DNA of 64,000 nucleotides from Methanobacteriaceae archaeon (GCA_027318585.1 DAHVOW010000004.1:32393-96392), one strand, 5' to 3'; shown: positions 11,442 through 21,913, numbered from the stretch's first letter. A program made the numbers and translations. Notes: generated from the letters alone by a model not told the origin.

Positions 11442-12694
11442 ATGCCAAAAACCATGGCAGAAAAAATACTAGCCAAAGCAGCAGGAATTGAAGAAGTTAA
11501 TGCTGGAGAAATAGTAATGGCCAATATAGACGTGGCCATGACCCACGATCTAACCGGACCCTTATCAGTAGAGTCATTTAAGAAGATTGGGGTGGATGAA
11601 GTATGGGATCCAGAAAAAGTCGTGGTGATATTCGACCACCAGGTACCAGCTGATTCACTGGAAGCAGCTCAAAATCACCTTATTATGAGAGAATTTGTCA
11701 CTACCCATAAAATAAATAATTTTTACGATTTGAAGGAAGGAGTTTGTCATCAAGTACTCCCGGAGAAAGGGCATGTGGTCCCCGGAGAGGTAGTGGTTGG
11801 AACAGACTCGCATACATGCACTCACGGTGCATTAGGGGCATTTTCAACGGGTATAGGTTCAACAGACATGGCCATGGTATTTGCCACGGGTAAATTATGG
11901 TTTAAAGTACCAGAAACCATTAGATTCCAAATCGATGGTAAACTAGGCCCACATGTTTATTCTAAGGACGTAGTTCTCGATATAATTGGACAAATAGGGG
12001 CTGATGGTGCTACCTATCAGGCCTGCGAGTTTGGTGGAGAAACCACCAGTAACATGTCAGTTTCAGATCGGATGGTGTTATGTAATATGGCCATGGGAAA
12101 ATGGGTGGTAAAACTGGCCTCATAGAGCCTGATGAAAAGACCATTAAATACGTTGAAGGAAGATCAAGTAAGAAATACCAGATATTCCGAACCGATGAAG
12201 ACGCAGAATCACTCACCACCATGCATGTTGATATAAACGATCTGGAGCCCCAGATAGCCTGCCCTCATAATGTCGATAATGTAAAACCAGTGAGCGAGGT
12301 AGAAGGAACCCCCATTGACCAAATATTTTTAGGATCATGTACAAATGGGCGTATAGATGATATGCGCGTGGCCGCTAAAATTTTAAAAGGAAAAGAAGTC
12401 TCTCCGAACGTGCGCATGTTGGTAATACCTGCTTCCAGAGAAGTCTATCGCAATGCACTGGATGAAGGTCTGATGAACATATTCGTGGATGCTGGTGCAC
12501 TAGTATGCAACCCCTGCTGCGGGCCCTGCCTGGGTGGACATGTAGGCCTCTTAGGACCTGGCGAGGTTAGCCTTTCCACTTCTAACCGCAACTTCAAGGG
12601 ACGGCAGGGAAGCCCCGAAGCCGAAGTTTACCTTAGTTCAGCAGCAGTGGCAGCCGCATCTGCCATAAAAGGAAAAATTACCGATCCCCGCTAA
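11442..12694 (+). pseudogene. leuC: 3-isopropylmalate dehydratase large subunit, frameshifted
   Basis: Large subunit of isopropylmalate isomerase (leucine pathway). The gene lies in two frames: 11442-12125 carries the N-terminal part with DSHTCTHGALGAFSTG, and 12101-12694 carries the rest with the 4Fe-4S cysteines (GSCTNGR; CNPCCGPCLGG). FDHQVPADS and GVCHQVLPEKGHV match methanogen LeuC better than homoaconitase AksD. The break is at 12095-12101, where the bases read G GGA AAA, a canonical -1 slippery heptamer; slipping there joins the frames. However, methanogen LeuC has NMAxEMGGKTG here, which would be restored by removing two bases, so an indel or sequencing error is equally possible. Without correction the product lacks its cluster. 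Confidence 0.85.
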
Positions 12695-12762
12695 TAACCG
12701 GTTATGGAGATAATATTAATCTAATAATGCCAATATATAGGAGCTTCAAATAAGGTGATATT

Positions 12763-13272
12763 ATGGATAAAATCATTAAAGGAAAGGTTTGGAAGTTTGG
12801 AGACGATGTTGATACCGATATAATCATCCCTGGCCGATATCTGGTTTTAACTGGGGAAAAGGAACTGGCTGCCTGTGTGATGGAAGGTTGCGATCCGGAT
12901 TTCTCCAAAAAAGTTAAAAAGGGAGATATCATAGTGGCGGGAAAGAACTTTGGCTGCGGATCATCCCGGGAACATGCCCCTATAGCCATCAAGGGGGCGG
13001 GTGTGGCTGCTGTGGTGGCCGAGTCCTTTGCCAGGATATTCTACAGAAACTCCATAAATATTGGGCTGTTCTTGATAGAAGCTAAGGATATTTCAGGAAG
13101 CATCCTAGAAGGGGATGAAATCGAGATTGATGTGGATAAAGGAACTCTGAGGGATTTAAACAACTCCGAAGAATTTGAAATCAAACCCCTGCCGGATTTC
13201 ATGCTGGGTATTATGGAGGAAGGAGGTCTCATCAGCTACCTGAAGAATCACCTAGCCGAGATAAAAGTTTAG
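12763..13272 (+). CDS. leuD: 3-isopropylmalate dehydratase small subunit
   Basis: Small subunit partner of LeuC, supplying part of the substrate-binding site. The 169-residue protein has the swivel-domain signature GKNFGCGSSREHAP near residue 65 and GRYLVLT near 25. The YLV(L/Y) loop is the form linked to isopropylmalate in methanogen small subunits, whereas homoaconitase AksE-type subunits carry YLRT, so I assign leucine biosynthesis. The start has an AAGGTGAT ribosome site. It lies between leuC and leuB. Confidence 0.9.
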   Translation: MDKIIKGKVWKFGDDVDTDIIIPGRYLVLTGEKELAACVMEGCDPDFSKKVKKGDIIVAGKNFGCGSSREHAPIAIKGAGVAAVVAESFARIFYRNSINIGLFLIEAKDISGSILEGDEIEIDVDKGTLRDLNNSEEFEIKPLPDFMLGIMEEGGLISYLKNHLAEIKV

Positions 13273-13361
13273 TAGCTTCCCAATGGGTTAATTTTGGTTT
13301 TATAGATCATAAAATACGAACATGGAAATAGTTGATAGAAAAGGTAATAGGAGTAGTGGTT

Positions 13362-14348
13362 ATGTATAAAATAGCGGTTATACCTGGCGATGGAATTGGA
13401 AAAGAGGTTATGGAAGCTACATTACATGTTTTAGAAGCATTGAATGTTGAATTTGATTACCAGTTTGCCGAAGCAGGTGATGAATTTATGGAAAAAAGTG
13501 GGGTGGCATTGCCCCAGGAAACGGTGGACATAGTAAAAAATTCGCAAGCATGCCTTTTTGGTGCAGCGGGCGAATCTGCTGCCGATGTAATTGTAAAAAT
13601 GAGGCAAGAATTAGATCTTTACGTAAATCTACGTCCAGTTAAATCATATCCTGGAACCAATTGTCTTTTTGATAATCTGGACTTTGTCATTGTGCGAGAG
13701 AACACCGAAGGGCTTTACATTGGGAGGGAAGAGTACACTGAAGAGGGAGCCACAGCCCTGCGAGTCATCACCAGAAAAGCATCAGAGAGAATTTGTAAAT
13801 TCGCCTTCGACTACGCCAAAAAGACAAATCGGAGTAAAATAACAGCTGTACACAAAGCAAACGTTTTGAAAAAGACTGATGGATTGTTCAAAGAGATTTT
13901 TTACCAAATCGCGGAAGAATATCCTGATATGGAGTTGGATGACCGTTACGTGGATGCCACGGCCATGTTCTTTATCACCAAACCAGAAATGTTCGATGTC
14001 ATCGTAACTACTAACCTCTTTGGAGATATATTATCCGATGAGGGGGCTGGATTAGTGGGTGGCTTAGGATTAATACCCTCGGCTAACATTGGAGAAAAAC
14101 AGGGTCTTTTTGAACCGGTACATGGCTCGGCACCAAGTCATGCCGGAAAAGGCACCGCCAACCCCTCGGCCATGATTCTCTCGGCGGTTTTAATGCTGGA
14201 CTATCTGGAAGAGCATGAAGAAGCTCGGCGATTGGAAGAATCACTGGTGGCCGTGCTGGCTGAGGGTGAAGTGGTCACCGCTGATCTGAATGGTAAAGCT
14301 TCTACTATGGAAATGGCCAGGGAAGTAAGACGTAAACTGGAAGCATAA
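13362..14348 (+). CDS. leuB: 3-isopropylmalate dehydrogenase
   Basis: NAD-dependent oxidative decarboxylase of the isocitrate/isopropylmalate dehydrogenase family. The 328-residue protein has IPGDGIGKEVM at its N-terminus, the substrate-binding VRENTEGLYIGRE segment near residue 107, the lysine region AVHKANVLKKTDGLF, the metal-binding NLFGDILSDEGAG, and EPVHGSAPSHAGKGTANP for the coenzyme. FGAAGESAADVIVK matches the methanogen LeuB subtype; the paralogue AksF of coenzyme B synthesis reads differently there. The ATG at 13362 follows AGGAG by eight bases, so the TTG at 13332 was not used. It completes leuC-leuD-leuB. Confidence 0.9.
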   Translation: MYKIAVIPGDGIGKEVMEATLHVLEALNVEFDYQFAEAGDEFMEKSGVALPQETVDIVKNSQACLFGAAGESAADVIVKMRQELDLYVNLRPVKSYPGTNCLFDNLDFVIVRENTEGLYIGREEYTEEGATALRVITRKASERICKFAFDYAKKTNRSKITAVHKANVLKKTDGLFKEIFYQIAEEYPDMELDDRYVDATAMFFITKPEMFDVIVTTNLFGDILSDEGAGLVGGLGLIPSANIGEKQGLFEPVHGSAPSHAGKGTANPSAMILSAVLMLDYLEEHEEARRLEESLVAVLAEGEVVTADLNGKASTMEMAREVRRKLEA

Positions 14349-14487
14349 TAACTAAAAAAAGAGCATCCTAGTTTAGTCAGGTCGGTGGGGTCTGAAGTAG
14401 AGTACAATTAGAAGTGATATGGTAATGTAGTAATCTATGAAATACAAACTATTAATGAAATTCTTGAACTGAAATCTTAGGATTATC

Positions 14488-15684
14488 ATGAAAACCGCTG
14501 ATATAAGAGCTGACATCCCACTCTTGGAAGATTATATTTATCTAGACGCGGCCAGCACTACCCCTACCCCTCGACCAGTGGTGGAAGCCATGTGTGATTA
14601 CTTTTATCACTATAATGCCAATACTGGTAGGGGCGCTTATCGCCTAGCAGTGAAAGCCACATATGAAATGGAAAAAGCCAGAAAAAAATTGGCCAATTTT
14701 TTTAATGCCAGTCCCGATGAAATAATATTCACCAAAAATACTACTGAAGCAATAAATCTGGTTGCCAGGGGCATGAACTTCAATAAAGGCGACAGAGTCG
14801 TTGTTTCCAACATGGAACATCACTCCAACCTGATTCCATGGTTTAACCTACAAAAAAGAGGGGTAGAGGTCGAAGTTGTCACGGCCAACCCCGAGGGTGT
14901 TGTTGACCCCTATGATATAGAAAATGCTATTGATAAAAACACTAAACTTTTGACCATCACCCACATATCTAATTCCATTGGATCAGTACAGCCAGTGAAA
15001 GAACTGGGCAAAATAGCCAAGCAAAATGGCATACCCTACTTAATTGACGCAGCACAGTCAGCTGGACACTTAAAAATAAACGTAAAAAATCTTAATGCAG
15101 ATTTCATAGCCTTTCCAGGTCATAAAGGTCTGCTGGGTCCAGTGGGCACTGGATTTTTGTACTGTGGCCAGGGGCTTCAGGAGAAAATGGAACCAATAAA
15201 TCTGGGTGGAGGTACGGTGGAAGATGTCTCCGGGAAAGCTTTCCAATTAACACCGTGTCCCAGTCGCTTTGAAGGAGGAACGCAGAATATAGTGGGTTTT
15301 ATTGGTTTAGGGGCAGCAGTTGACTATGTGAAACGTATTGGTATTTTAAAAATCGAAAAACACGATAAAAAGCTTACTCAACTTCTGTACAAACGGCTCC
15401 ATAATATGGGAGGAGTAACTGTATACGGCAGTCCAGAAAATATTTATGGAATAGTATCCTTCAATATTGATGGAATAAACCCCCATGACCTGGCCAAGAT
15501 CCTGGACGAAACACAGAACATTTGCGTTCGCAGCGGACAGCACTGTGCTATTCCTTCCATTGAACACCTGGGAGCCAGAAAAGTAGAGGGAACCGTGAGG
15601 GCATCTTTCCACTACTATAACACCCCTGAAGAAGTAAAAACACTAGGGGATTGTCTTGAAAACATTTCCCAATTTGGAAAATAA
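14488..15684 (+). CDS. Cysteine desulfurase (class II NifS/SufS-like)
   Basis: PLP enzyme that takes sulfur from cysteine as an enzyme-bound persulfide for Fe-S cluster and thio-cofactor synthesis. The 398-residue protein has the PLP-binding lysine in FPGHKGLLGPVG near residue 213, the histidine region SNMEHHSNLIPW near 110, and the active cysteine in RSGQHCAIP near 350, embedded in the short SufS/CsdA-type loop. No SufE or IscU neighbour is present. Many methanogens also draw sulfur from sulfide, so the acceptor is unclear. It is 139 bases downstream of leuB with its own AT-rich upstream region. Confidence 0.92.
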   Translation: MKTADIRADIPLLEDYIYLDAASTTPTPRPVVEAMCDYFYHYNANTGRGAYRLAVKATYEMEKARKKLANFFNASPDEIIFTKNTTEAINLVARGMNFNKGDRVVVSNMEHHSNLIPWFNLQKRGVEVEVVTANPEGVVDPYDIENAIDKNTKLLTITHISNSIGSVQPVKELGKIAKQNGIPYLIDAAQSAGHLKINVKNLNADFIAFPGHKGLLGPVGTGFLYCGQGLQEKMEPINLGGGTVEDVSGKAFQLTPCPSRFEGGTQNIVGFIGLGAAVDYVKRIGILKIEKHDKKLTQLLYKRLHNMGGVTVYGSPENIYGIVSFNIDGINPHDLAKILDETQNICVRSGQHCAIPSIEHLGARKVEGTVRASFHYYNTPEEVKTLGDCLENISQFGK

Positions 15685-15710
15685 GATACGAGAATAAAGG
15701 AGATTATCAA

Positions 15711-15794
15711 ATGGATCGTCCACAAATAATAGCTCTGTTCATCGTGGTGATTATGATCATTAGTTCGGTGGCTGCAATTGTATTAGCATTCTAA
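15711..15794 (+). CDS. Small hydrophobic peptide, 27 residues
   Basis: A short open frame encodes 27 residues: a polar MDRPQ start followed by a single hydrophobic helix (IIALFIVVIMIISSVAAIV) and a short tail. An AAAGGAGA ribosome site lies at correct spacing before the ATG. It sits 26 bases after the cysteine desulfurase stop codon and could be translated from the same mRNA. The strong ribosome site and clean membrane-spanning composition make it more than a chance frame, but conservation must be shown. No function can be assigned. Confidence 0.5.
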   Translation: MDRPQIIALFIVVIMIISSVAAIVLAF

Positions 15795-15911
15795 TGGATA
15801 TTCTAAATAAGTAGATAATTAATTTAATATAATAATTTTAAAAAAATTCTTATCTGCGGATATAAATCTGAGAATAAAAGAAGGTATATTAATCACTGGG
15901 AGGAACTAAGC

Positions 15912-16322
15912 ATGGTTAAGGTTAGGATTGGGGCCGTGGTTGCTGAATTCAACTACGATATAACTCAAATGATGTTAGAACTTGCAAAAGAGCACGCTAA
16001 ATTTTTAGATTCGGAAATAACTCAAGTTATCACTGTTCCAGGGGTTTTTGACATGCCCCTGGCCATAAAGAAACTTTTGGAAATGGATGATATCGATGCC
16101 GCAATAACCTTGGGTGCAGTAATTGAAGGGGCCACGGATCATGATCAGATTGTGGTGCAGCATGCGTCGCGAAAGATCGCGGATCTGGCCTTGGATTATG
16201 ATAAACCAGTGGCCCTGGGCATTACTGGCCCAGGAATGACTCGTTTAGAGGCCCATCAACGGGTGGACTATGCTAAACGTGCCGTGGAAGCCGCAGTAAA
16301 AATGGTGGAACGACTAGAATAG
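15912..16322 (+). CDS. ribH: 6,7-dimethyl-8-ribityllumazine synthase
   Basis: Penultimate step of riboflavin synthesis: condenses ribityl-amino-uracil with dihydroxybutanone phosphate. Riboflavin is also the precursor of F420's deazaflavin relatives and FAD used by Frh and HdrA. The 136-residue protein has the family motifs AEFNYDIT, VPGVFDMPLAI, GAVIEGATDHDQIV with the catalytic histidine, and ALGITGPGMTRLEA. The C-terminal helix ends RAVEAAVKMVERLE. The length fits archaeal RibH. No other rib gene adjoins it. Confidence 0.95.
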   Translation: MVKVRIGAVVAEFNYDITQMMLELAKEHAKFLDSEITQVITVPGVFDMPLAIKKLLEMDDIDAAITLGAVIEGATDHDQIVVQHASRKIADLALDYDKPVALGITGPGMTRLEAHQRVDYAKRAVEAAVKMVERLE

Positions 16323-16483
16323 TCAACTCCACTATATTCCTTTAGATTCCAACCCCTATTCATATTAGTCATCCTCGGATGGTCATATTGGCTAACTAAG
16401 TAAAACATGGCCTGTTTTAAGGTTATATTATTATAAACAAAAAGAGGGGTTAATTTTAAACGAGAAATTGATGGAGAGATTCA

Positions 16484-17416
16484 ATGGAAATATTAACCCC
16501 CCAGGACCTCAAGGAAAAATTTCAGGACCCCTGGATAGTTCCTTATCATAAAGTACTTACAATGGTGGACGATGACCTGGTGGAAATTGTGGAGTACCAC
16601 CCCTGTATCGGAGGGTCAGAATGGATGGTCTACCAATATGGGAGGTCTAGTGAACTGGTACTAAAATCTGAAAGAGATGGTAACCGACACACTTATCTCA
16701 CCAGGGTGGGCAAAGTGAATTTGAATCTTAAACCCAGCTTCCGTGCTGCAGGAATCGAAGAAGTTGCAGTTGAAGGAGATGAAGTGCGCGTAGTTCATGC
16801 TGGCCTTGCTGGAGCTGGAGTGGGAGCTGGAATGTGCCGGGGAATGGCAGAGGGAGTTAAAAGAATTGAACTTTATAATGTGGGCGGAGGATCCAAGTTA
16901 GGCAGAGCTGCGGTAATAACCCCTCGTATGGAGAAAATAGTTCTGGGTGTAGATGATACTGATACCAAAGAAGAAGGAGCGACTTGGACCATGGCCCATA
17001 ATGTTGCGATGGAACTTGCGAAAAAGGGTTATCAGTATCTGGATCATGTTACAGTTCAGCTGTACCCCCATAACCCCCATAAAACCCAGAATTGTGTGGC
17101 TATAGCCCTTGTATTCGCTATAAAACCTGGTGAAAGGGAAAACTTGGTAAAAGAAACATGTAAATTATTAAAAAACTACACTTTATCTGATAAAACAGCA
17201 ATTGCAGTCCTTTCTGGGATTAAAGTACCTGAAAAGCTTAGAAAATATTCTGAAGCTACTAAGAAGTCCATGATCACAGTGGAACAAGCCGAAGATGTTG
17301 CCAGAGAAACCGGGGTGGAACTGGTGGAAGTCACTGGCAAACAGGGAAAAATTGGGGCCTTAGCTGCTCTGGGCGTTTATAATGATTTGAAGGAAGCCGC
17401 CCGGGTTTATGAATAG
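16484..17416 (+). CDS. Methanogenesis marker protein 11
   Basis: This 310-residue protein belongs to the set named methanogenesis marker 11, found essentially only in methanogens and relatives and of undefined function. Visible features are the N-terminal YHPCIGGSEWMVYQYGRSS block, a glycine-rich VHAGLAGAGVGAGMCRGM stretch near residue 105, and a GVDDTDTKEEGATW motif near 155. The last resembles the nucleotide-binding GxDDTD motif of the TiaS-type tRNA agmatinylcytidine synthetases, so an ATP-dependent modification is conceivable. No membrane segment is visible. It has its own promoter region of about 160 bases. Confidence 0.85.
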   Translation: MEILTPQDLKEKFQDPWIVPYHKVLTMVDDDLVEIVEYHPCIGGSEWMVYQYGRSSELVLKSERDGNRHTYLTRVGKVNLNLKPSFRAAGIEEVAVEGDEVRVVHAGLAGAGVGAGMCRGMAEGVKRIELYNVGGGSKLGRAAVITPRMEKIVLGVDDTDTKEEGATWTMAHNVAMELAKKGYQYLDHVTVQLYPHNPHKTQNCVAIALVFAIKPGERENLVKETCKLLKNYTLSDKTAIAVLSGIKVPEKLRKYSEATKKSMITVEQAEDVARETGVELVEVTGKQGKIGALAALGVYNDLKEAARVYE

Positions 17417-17494
17417 TAGATCCAGATTTTCATTAATTAATTTATTTTTAATTCATAACCGTATCAGAGCTAGTATTCGATATAAATAGGTAAA

Positions 17495-19213
17495 TTAACC
17501 CGTGAAAATAACATTAAGGAATTTTCCTCTCGCTGCACTGGGAATTTCCATGTCGGATTTCACATTACCTTCAATTTCTATTTTCACAGTATCTTGTCCA
17601 CTTTGGATGTAAATCGTTGTGATTGGTTTATTGATATTTATATAAATTTCACGGTATTTAACGCCGTTTACATATATGTTATAGGTGCCGTTATTGAATA
17701 TTCCAGTTGTACTGCTTATTTTTTGGTCGTTCAAGTAGATGTGGATGTTCTTACCATCATCCTCTCCACTTCGCAGGATCACCCCTTCTTTGACTTTCAG
17801 ATCCCCTGCATCCTGCAGAACTAGACTTCTTTCAGCATAGAGATTCTTAAAAATGTTTCTTAGATTGGTATCGGGAATAACATCCCTAATATTCAAACCA
17901 AAGTATTCACGGGCATCATAAGGTATGCGCAGAACATTTTCTTCCCCGGGGAGGTTCTGAGTCAAATTATAACGACGTTGGTTAATGTAAATAAAGTCAC
18001 CGTAGCCTAGACCCAGAGTACTCATTGCATCTGGTGGGCTTCTAATCAGTGAAGACTCATTTTCAAGGGCACTATCTACCAAGTAAGGCCCTCTAATGTC
18101 AAAACTCTTGTTTTCGGTAACGTTTTTCCATATTATCAGGTTTCGGGAGGCGGGTTCAATGGATATTTTACCCTCATCCACATGCACTGATCCTAACAGA
18201 GTCGCCAGCATGGCCACCATGATTAGTCCTGATACTATCATGGGAGAATGCATGTAAAAGAACGATCTTAAATTCCGAGATTTACCATCTGATCTGATCA
18301 AGGATCGGAATGAAGTTTTAAATATGCGTATAATATAGAAAATAGCCACTATAGCTCCAATAAGGGATATTAAAAGGCCCAATTGCACGGGGAAGAATCT
18401 TATGAAGAACACGCAGAAAAATCCGAGGGTCGCTAATGAAAGGCCCAGTAAACCCATTCTTATGTGTTTTCCCAGGGTATCAATCATGGTGATGCGGCCG
18501 TACTCAGTGGCCCGATCCACAATGGTTCTTACTACTTCAGTGGCCACTATATTAAGCTCGTGAAGTGAGGAAAGTACATGATCGATTTTTCCTATGTCAA
18601 CCTCTTTAATTCTCATTCCCCGGACGTCAGCATCCAGCACTATTCCCACATCAACTCCGTAATCGTCTTCAAGTTTTATATCCTTAAGAAAAGATCTTTT
18701 AGCGGCGAACTGTCCACTGAGGGGTTGTTCGAATTTGATCTCCGGAAAGAAAAAGTTTAAGAGAGGCTTAGCCGTAAGTTCCGTGACTCGTCCTGCTTCT
18801 CGTTTAAATTTGGTCTTGGTAACATCTGCTTCATCCCAGAGGATGGGTTTGATGATCTTATCCACTTTATTTGCCGTTAAATTCTGGATATCAGCATCTA
18901 AGAATACAGCTATATCGCCCTTTGAATTATTAAAACCAGTTTTTATGGCTGCACCTTTTCCCCGATTCTTGATGTGACTTATGACTATGGCCCCAGCTGA
19001 TTTGGCTACTTCCCCAGTATTATCGGTGGAACCATCATCAACTACTATGATTTCATTGATATATTTAAGGGATTTAACCACTTTAACTACTTCCCCTACG
19101 GTTTTTTCTTCGTCAAATGCGGGGATAATAACTGAAACAGTCATTTCATTTTTTTCAGTTCTATTTTTAACTGATGCTAAAATTAAGACAAAAAATAGGA
19201 TGATCCAAGACAC
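17495..19213 (-). CDS. Family 2 glycosyltransferase fused to membrane and exported domain
   Basis: A 572-residue protein. After a short hydrophobic N-terminus (GTG start with GAGGTG upstream) comes a GT-A glycosyltransferase domain to about residue 260, with SVIIPAFDEEKTVGEV, the nucleotide-sugar motif VVDDGSTDNTGE, and a DxD site VFLDADIQN. Three to four membrane helices follow (about 262-345), then roughly 220 residues of mainly beta-type sequence that should lie outside the membrane. The GT part resembles dolichyl-phosphate hexose synthases and related enzymes that charge lipid carriers for surface glycans. The exported C-terminal part is not one I recognise. If translation starts at the internal ATG at 19143 the first helix is lost. 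Confidence 0.75.
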   Translation of the reverse strand: MSWIILFFVLILASVKNRTEKNEMTVSVIIPAFDEEKTVGEVVKVVKSLKYINEIIVVDDGSTDNTGEVAKSAGAIVISHIKNRGKGAAIKTGFNNSKGDIAVFLDADIQNLTANKVDKIIKPILWDEADVTKTKFKREAGRVTELTAKPLLNFFFPEIKFEQPLSGQFAAKRSFLKDIKLEDDYGVDVGIVLDADVRGMRIKEVDIGKIDHVLSSLHELNIVATEVVRTIVDRATEYGRITMIDTLGKHIRMGLLGLSLATLGFFCVFFIRFFPVQLGLLISLIGAIVAIFYIIRIFKTSFRSLIRSDGKSRNLRSFFYMHSPMIVSGLIMVAMLATLLGSVHVDEGKISIEPASRNLIIWKNVTENKSFDIRGPYLVDSALENESSLIRSPPDAMSTLGLGYGDFIYINQRRYNLTQNLPGEENVLRIPYDAREYFGLNIRDVIPDTNLRNIFKNLYAERSLVLQDAGDLKVKEGVILRSGEDDGKNIHIYLNDQKISSTTGIFNNGTYNIYVNGVKYREIYININKPITTIYIQSGQDTVKIEIEGNVKSDMEIPSAARGKFLNVIFTG

Positions 19214-19394
19214 TAAGTCACACCTCTTTTAGTTCACTTACGTCTATCTTCGTATATATATAATTGGTGACTGTGAGTATTAATACAGAAGGTTCCAAAA
19301 AACTTTATTACTAGTTTAACATAAAGTTTTAGTGAATAACAGCCAGAAGCATCTATAAAATCAGTTAAAACCTAGTTATGAAATGGGGCTTATC

Positions 19395-20414
19395 ATGGAA
19401 CCTAAAGTGATGATACTGCTGGGAAGTGCATCCGATATAAATATTGCAGAAAAGGCTCTGGACACTCTGGAGAAATTGAAGATCCCCTACGATATCAGAG
19501 TAGCCTCCGCCCACCGGACCCATCAAAAAGTGAAGAACATAGTTACAGAAGCAACTAAAAATGGCATAGAAGTTTTCATGGGAATAGCAGGACTTTCAGC
19601 TCATTTACCGGGCATAATAGCGGCTAATACGCATAGGCCAGTTGTTGGTGTACCGGTAGATGTTAAACTGGGGGGAATGGATGCCTTGTTTGCAACGGTA
19701 CAGATGCCCTTGGGTGCCCCGGTAGCCACAGTGGGAGTTGATCGCGGTGAAAACGCTGCTATTCTATCAGCCCAGATTATTGGTATAAATGATTTAAATG
19801 TTAGAGAAAGGCTTTCATCCATGCGGAAAGACTTTTTTACCAAGGTTAAGGAAGATGAGGATAATCTTCTGGGCAATTTGCATGGTGAATACTACTCTCC
19901 CCCCCCATGGAAGGAAATGGAAATGAAAGATAATTCGAATGAGGCATTAACATCTGAAAACGAAAACTCTCCCAAGGTAGCGGTGGTATCCGGGAGCTAC
20001 TCCGATATGAAAATCGCTAAAAAGACTACTATGTTTCTGGACAAGCTCAATATCAGTCACGAATCGGCAGTAGTGTCTCCTATAAGATCTCCTGATAAGT
20101 TTGAAAAATTTTTGGATATAAATAAAGATGCAGAGATTTTTATTGCCATATCCGGACTTTCTGCCCATGTTACTGGTGCTGTTGTTGCCCATACAGAAAA
20201 ACCAGTTTTAGGCGTACCCTGTTCCATGCGCTTAGATGGCTTAGATGCCCTGCTGTCCATGGTCAACATGCCTCCCGGGGTCCCAGTAGCAACCACAGGA
20301 ATAGATTCTGGTGGAAATGCAGCTATTCTGGCTGCTGAAATGTTGGCTATTGGTGATAGTTCCATAAAGGGGGAATTACTCAACTTTAAGGGTAATATAA
20401 ACTGTAAATCCTGA
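19395..20414 (+). CDS. purE: PurE with tandem duplicated domain
   Basis: N5-carboxyaminoimidazole ribonucleotide mutase or AIR carboxylase of purine synthesis. The protein has two PurE domains in tandem. The first (about residues 5-135) is complete, with LGSASD, the catalytic VASAHRTHQK and GLSAHLPGIIAANTHRPVVG. The second (about 190-325) keeps SGSYSD and GLSAHVTGAVVAHTEKPVLG but has VVSPIRSPDK where the catalytic SAHR should be. A linker of about 45 residues rich in Asn and Glu separates them. Methanothermobacter PurE is also reported as a long duplicated form. The ATG at 19395 follows GGGG; the ATG at 19383 is an alternative. Confidence 0.9.
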   Translation: MEPKVMILLGSASDINIAEKALDTLEKLKIPYDIRVASAHRTHQKVKNIVTEATKNGIEVFMGIAGLSAHLPGIIAANTHRPVVGVPVDVKLGGMDALFATVQMPLGAPVATVGVDRGENAAILSAQIIGINDLNVRERLSSMRKDFFTKVKEDEDNLLGNLHGEYYSPPPWKEMEMKDNSNEALTSENENSPKVAVVSGSYSDMKIAKKTTMFLDKLNISHESAVVSPIRSPDKFEKFLDINKDAEIFIAISGLSAHVTGAVVAHTEKPVLGVPCSMRLDGLDALLSMVNMPPGVPVATTGIDSGGNAAILAAEMLAIGDSSIKGELLNFKGNINCKS

Positions 20415-20480
20415 ATTTTCTTTAATTAAGGCTATATTAATTATATTGAATATATTGCTGATGAAAATGAAGATGGATGA

Positions 20481-20582
20481 AGATTCGGAAGATCAAAGCT
20501 GCTCTACAGTGGATGTGGTCCGAACAACTATATCTGGGGGGCAGTAGTCTTAGTACTGCTCATATTCTTCATTACATCTTAA
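20481..20582 (+). other. Open frame for a single membrane helix without a start codon
   Basis: Between purE and the UbiD-type gene an open frame of 33 codons encodes KLLYSGCGPNN followed by a clean hydrophobic helix (YIWGAVVLVLLIFFITS) and TAA. There is no ATG, GTG or TTG in frame before the upstream stop. An ATG-rich stretch in another frame (20461-20475) lies just upstream, so a one- or two-base indel could have separated start from helix. The helix resembles the small glycine-rich YjcZ-like peptides only in general style. It may be a decayed or misread small membrane-protein gene. Confidence 0.3.
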
Positions 20583-20629
20583 AATAGGATTTCAATAGTT
20601 ACTAATCAAATGGGGATGCGGGTGATTTT

Positions 20630-21913
<1,284 letters not shown>

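Noticed and set aside
11442..12694. leuC product as homoaconitase AksD
   Set aside because: FDHQVPADS, GVCHQVLPEKG and the LeuD loop YLVL agree with isopropylmalate isomerase; AksE-type small subunits carry YLRT.
13362..14348. leuB product as AksF (homoisocitrate dehydrogenase)
   Set aside because: FGAAGESAADVIVK and neighbouring residues match the methanogen LeuB subtype.
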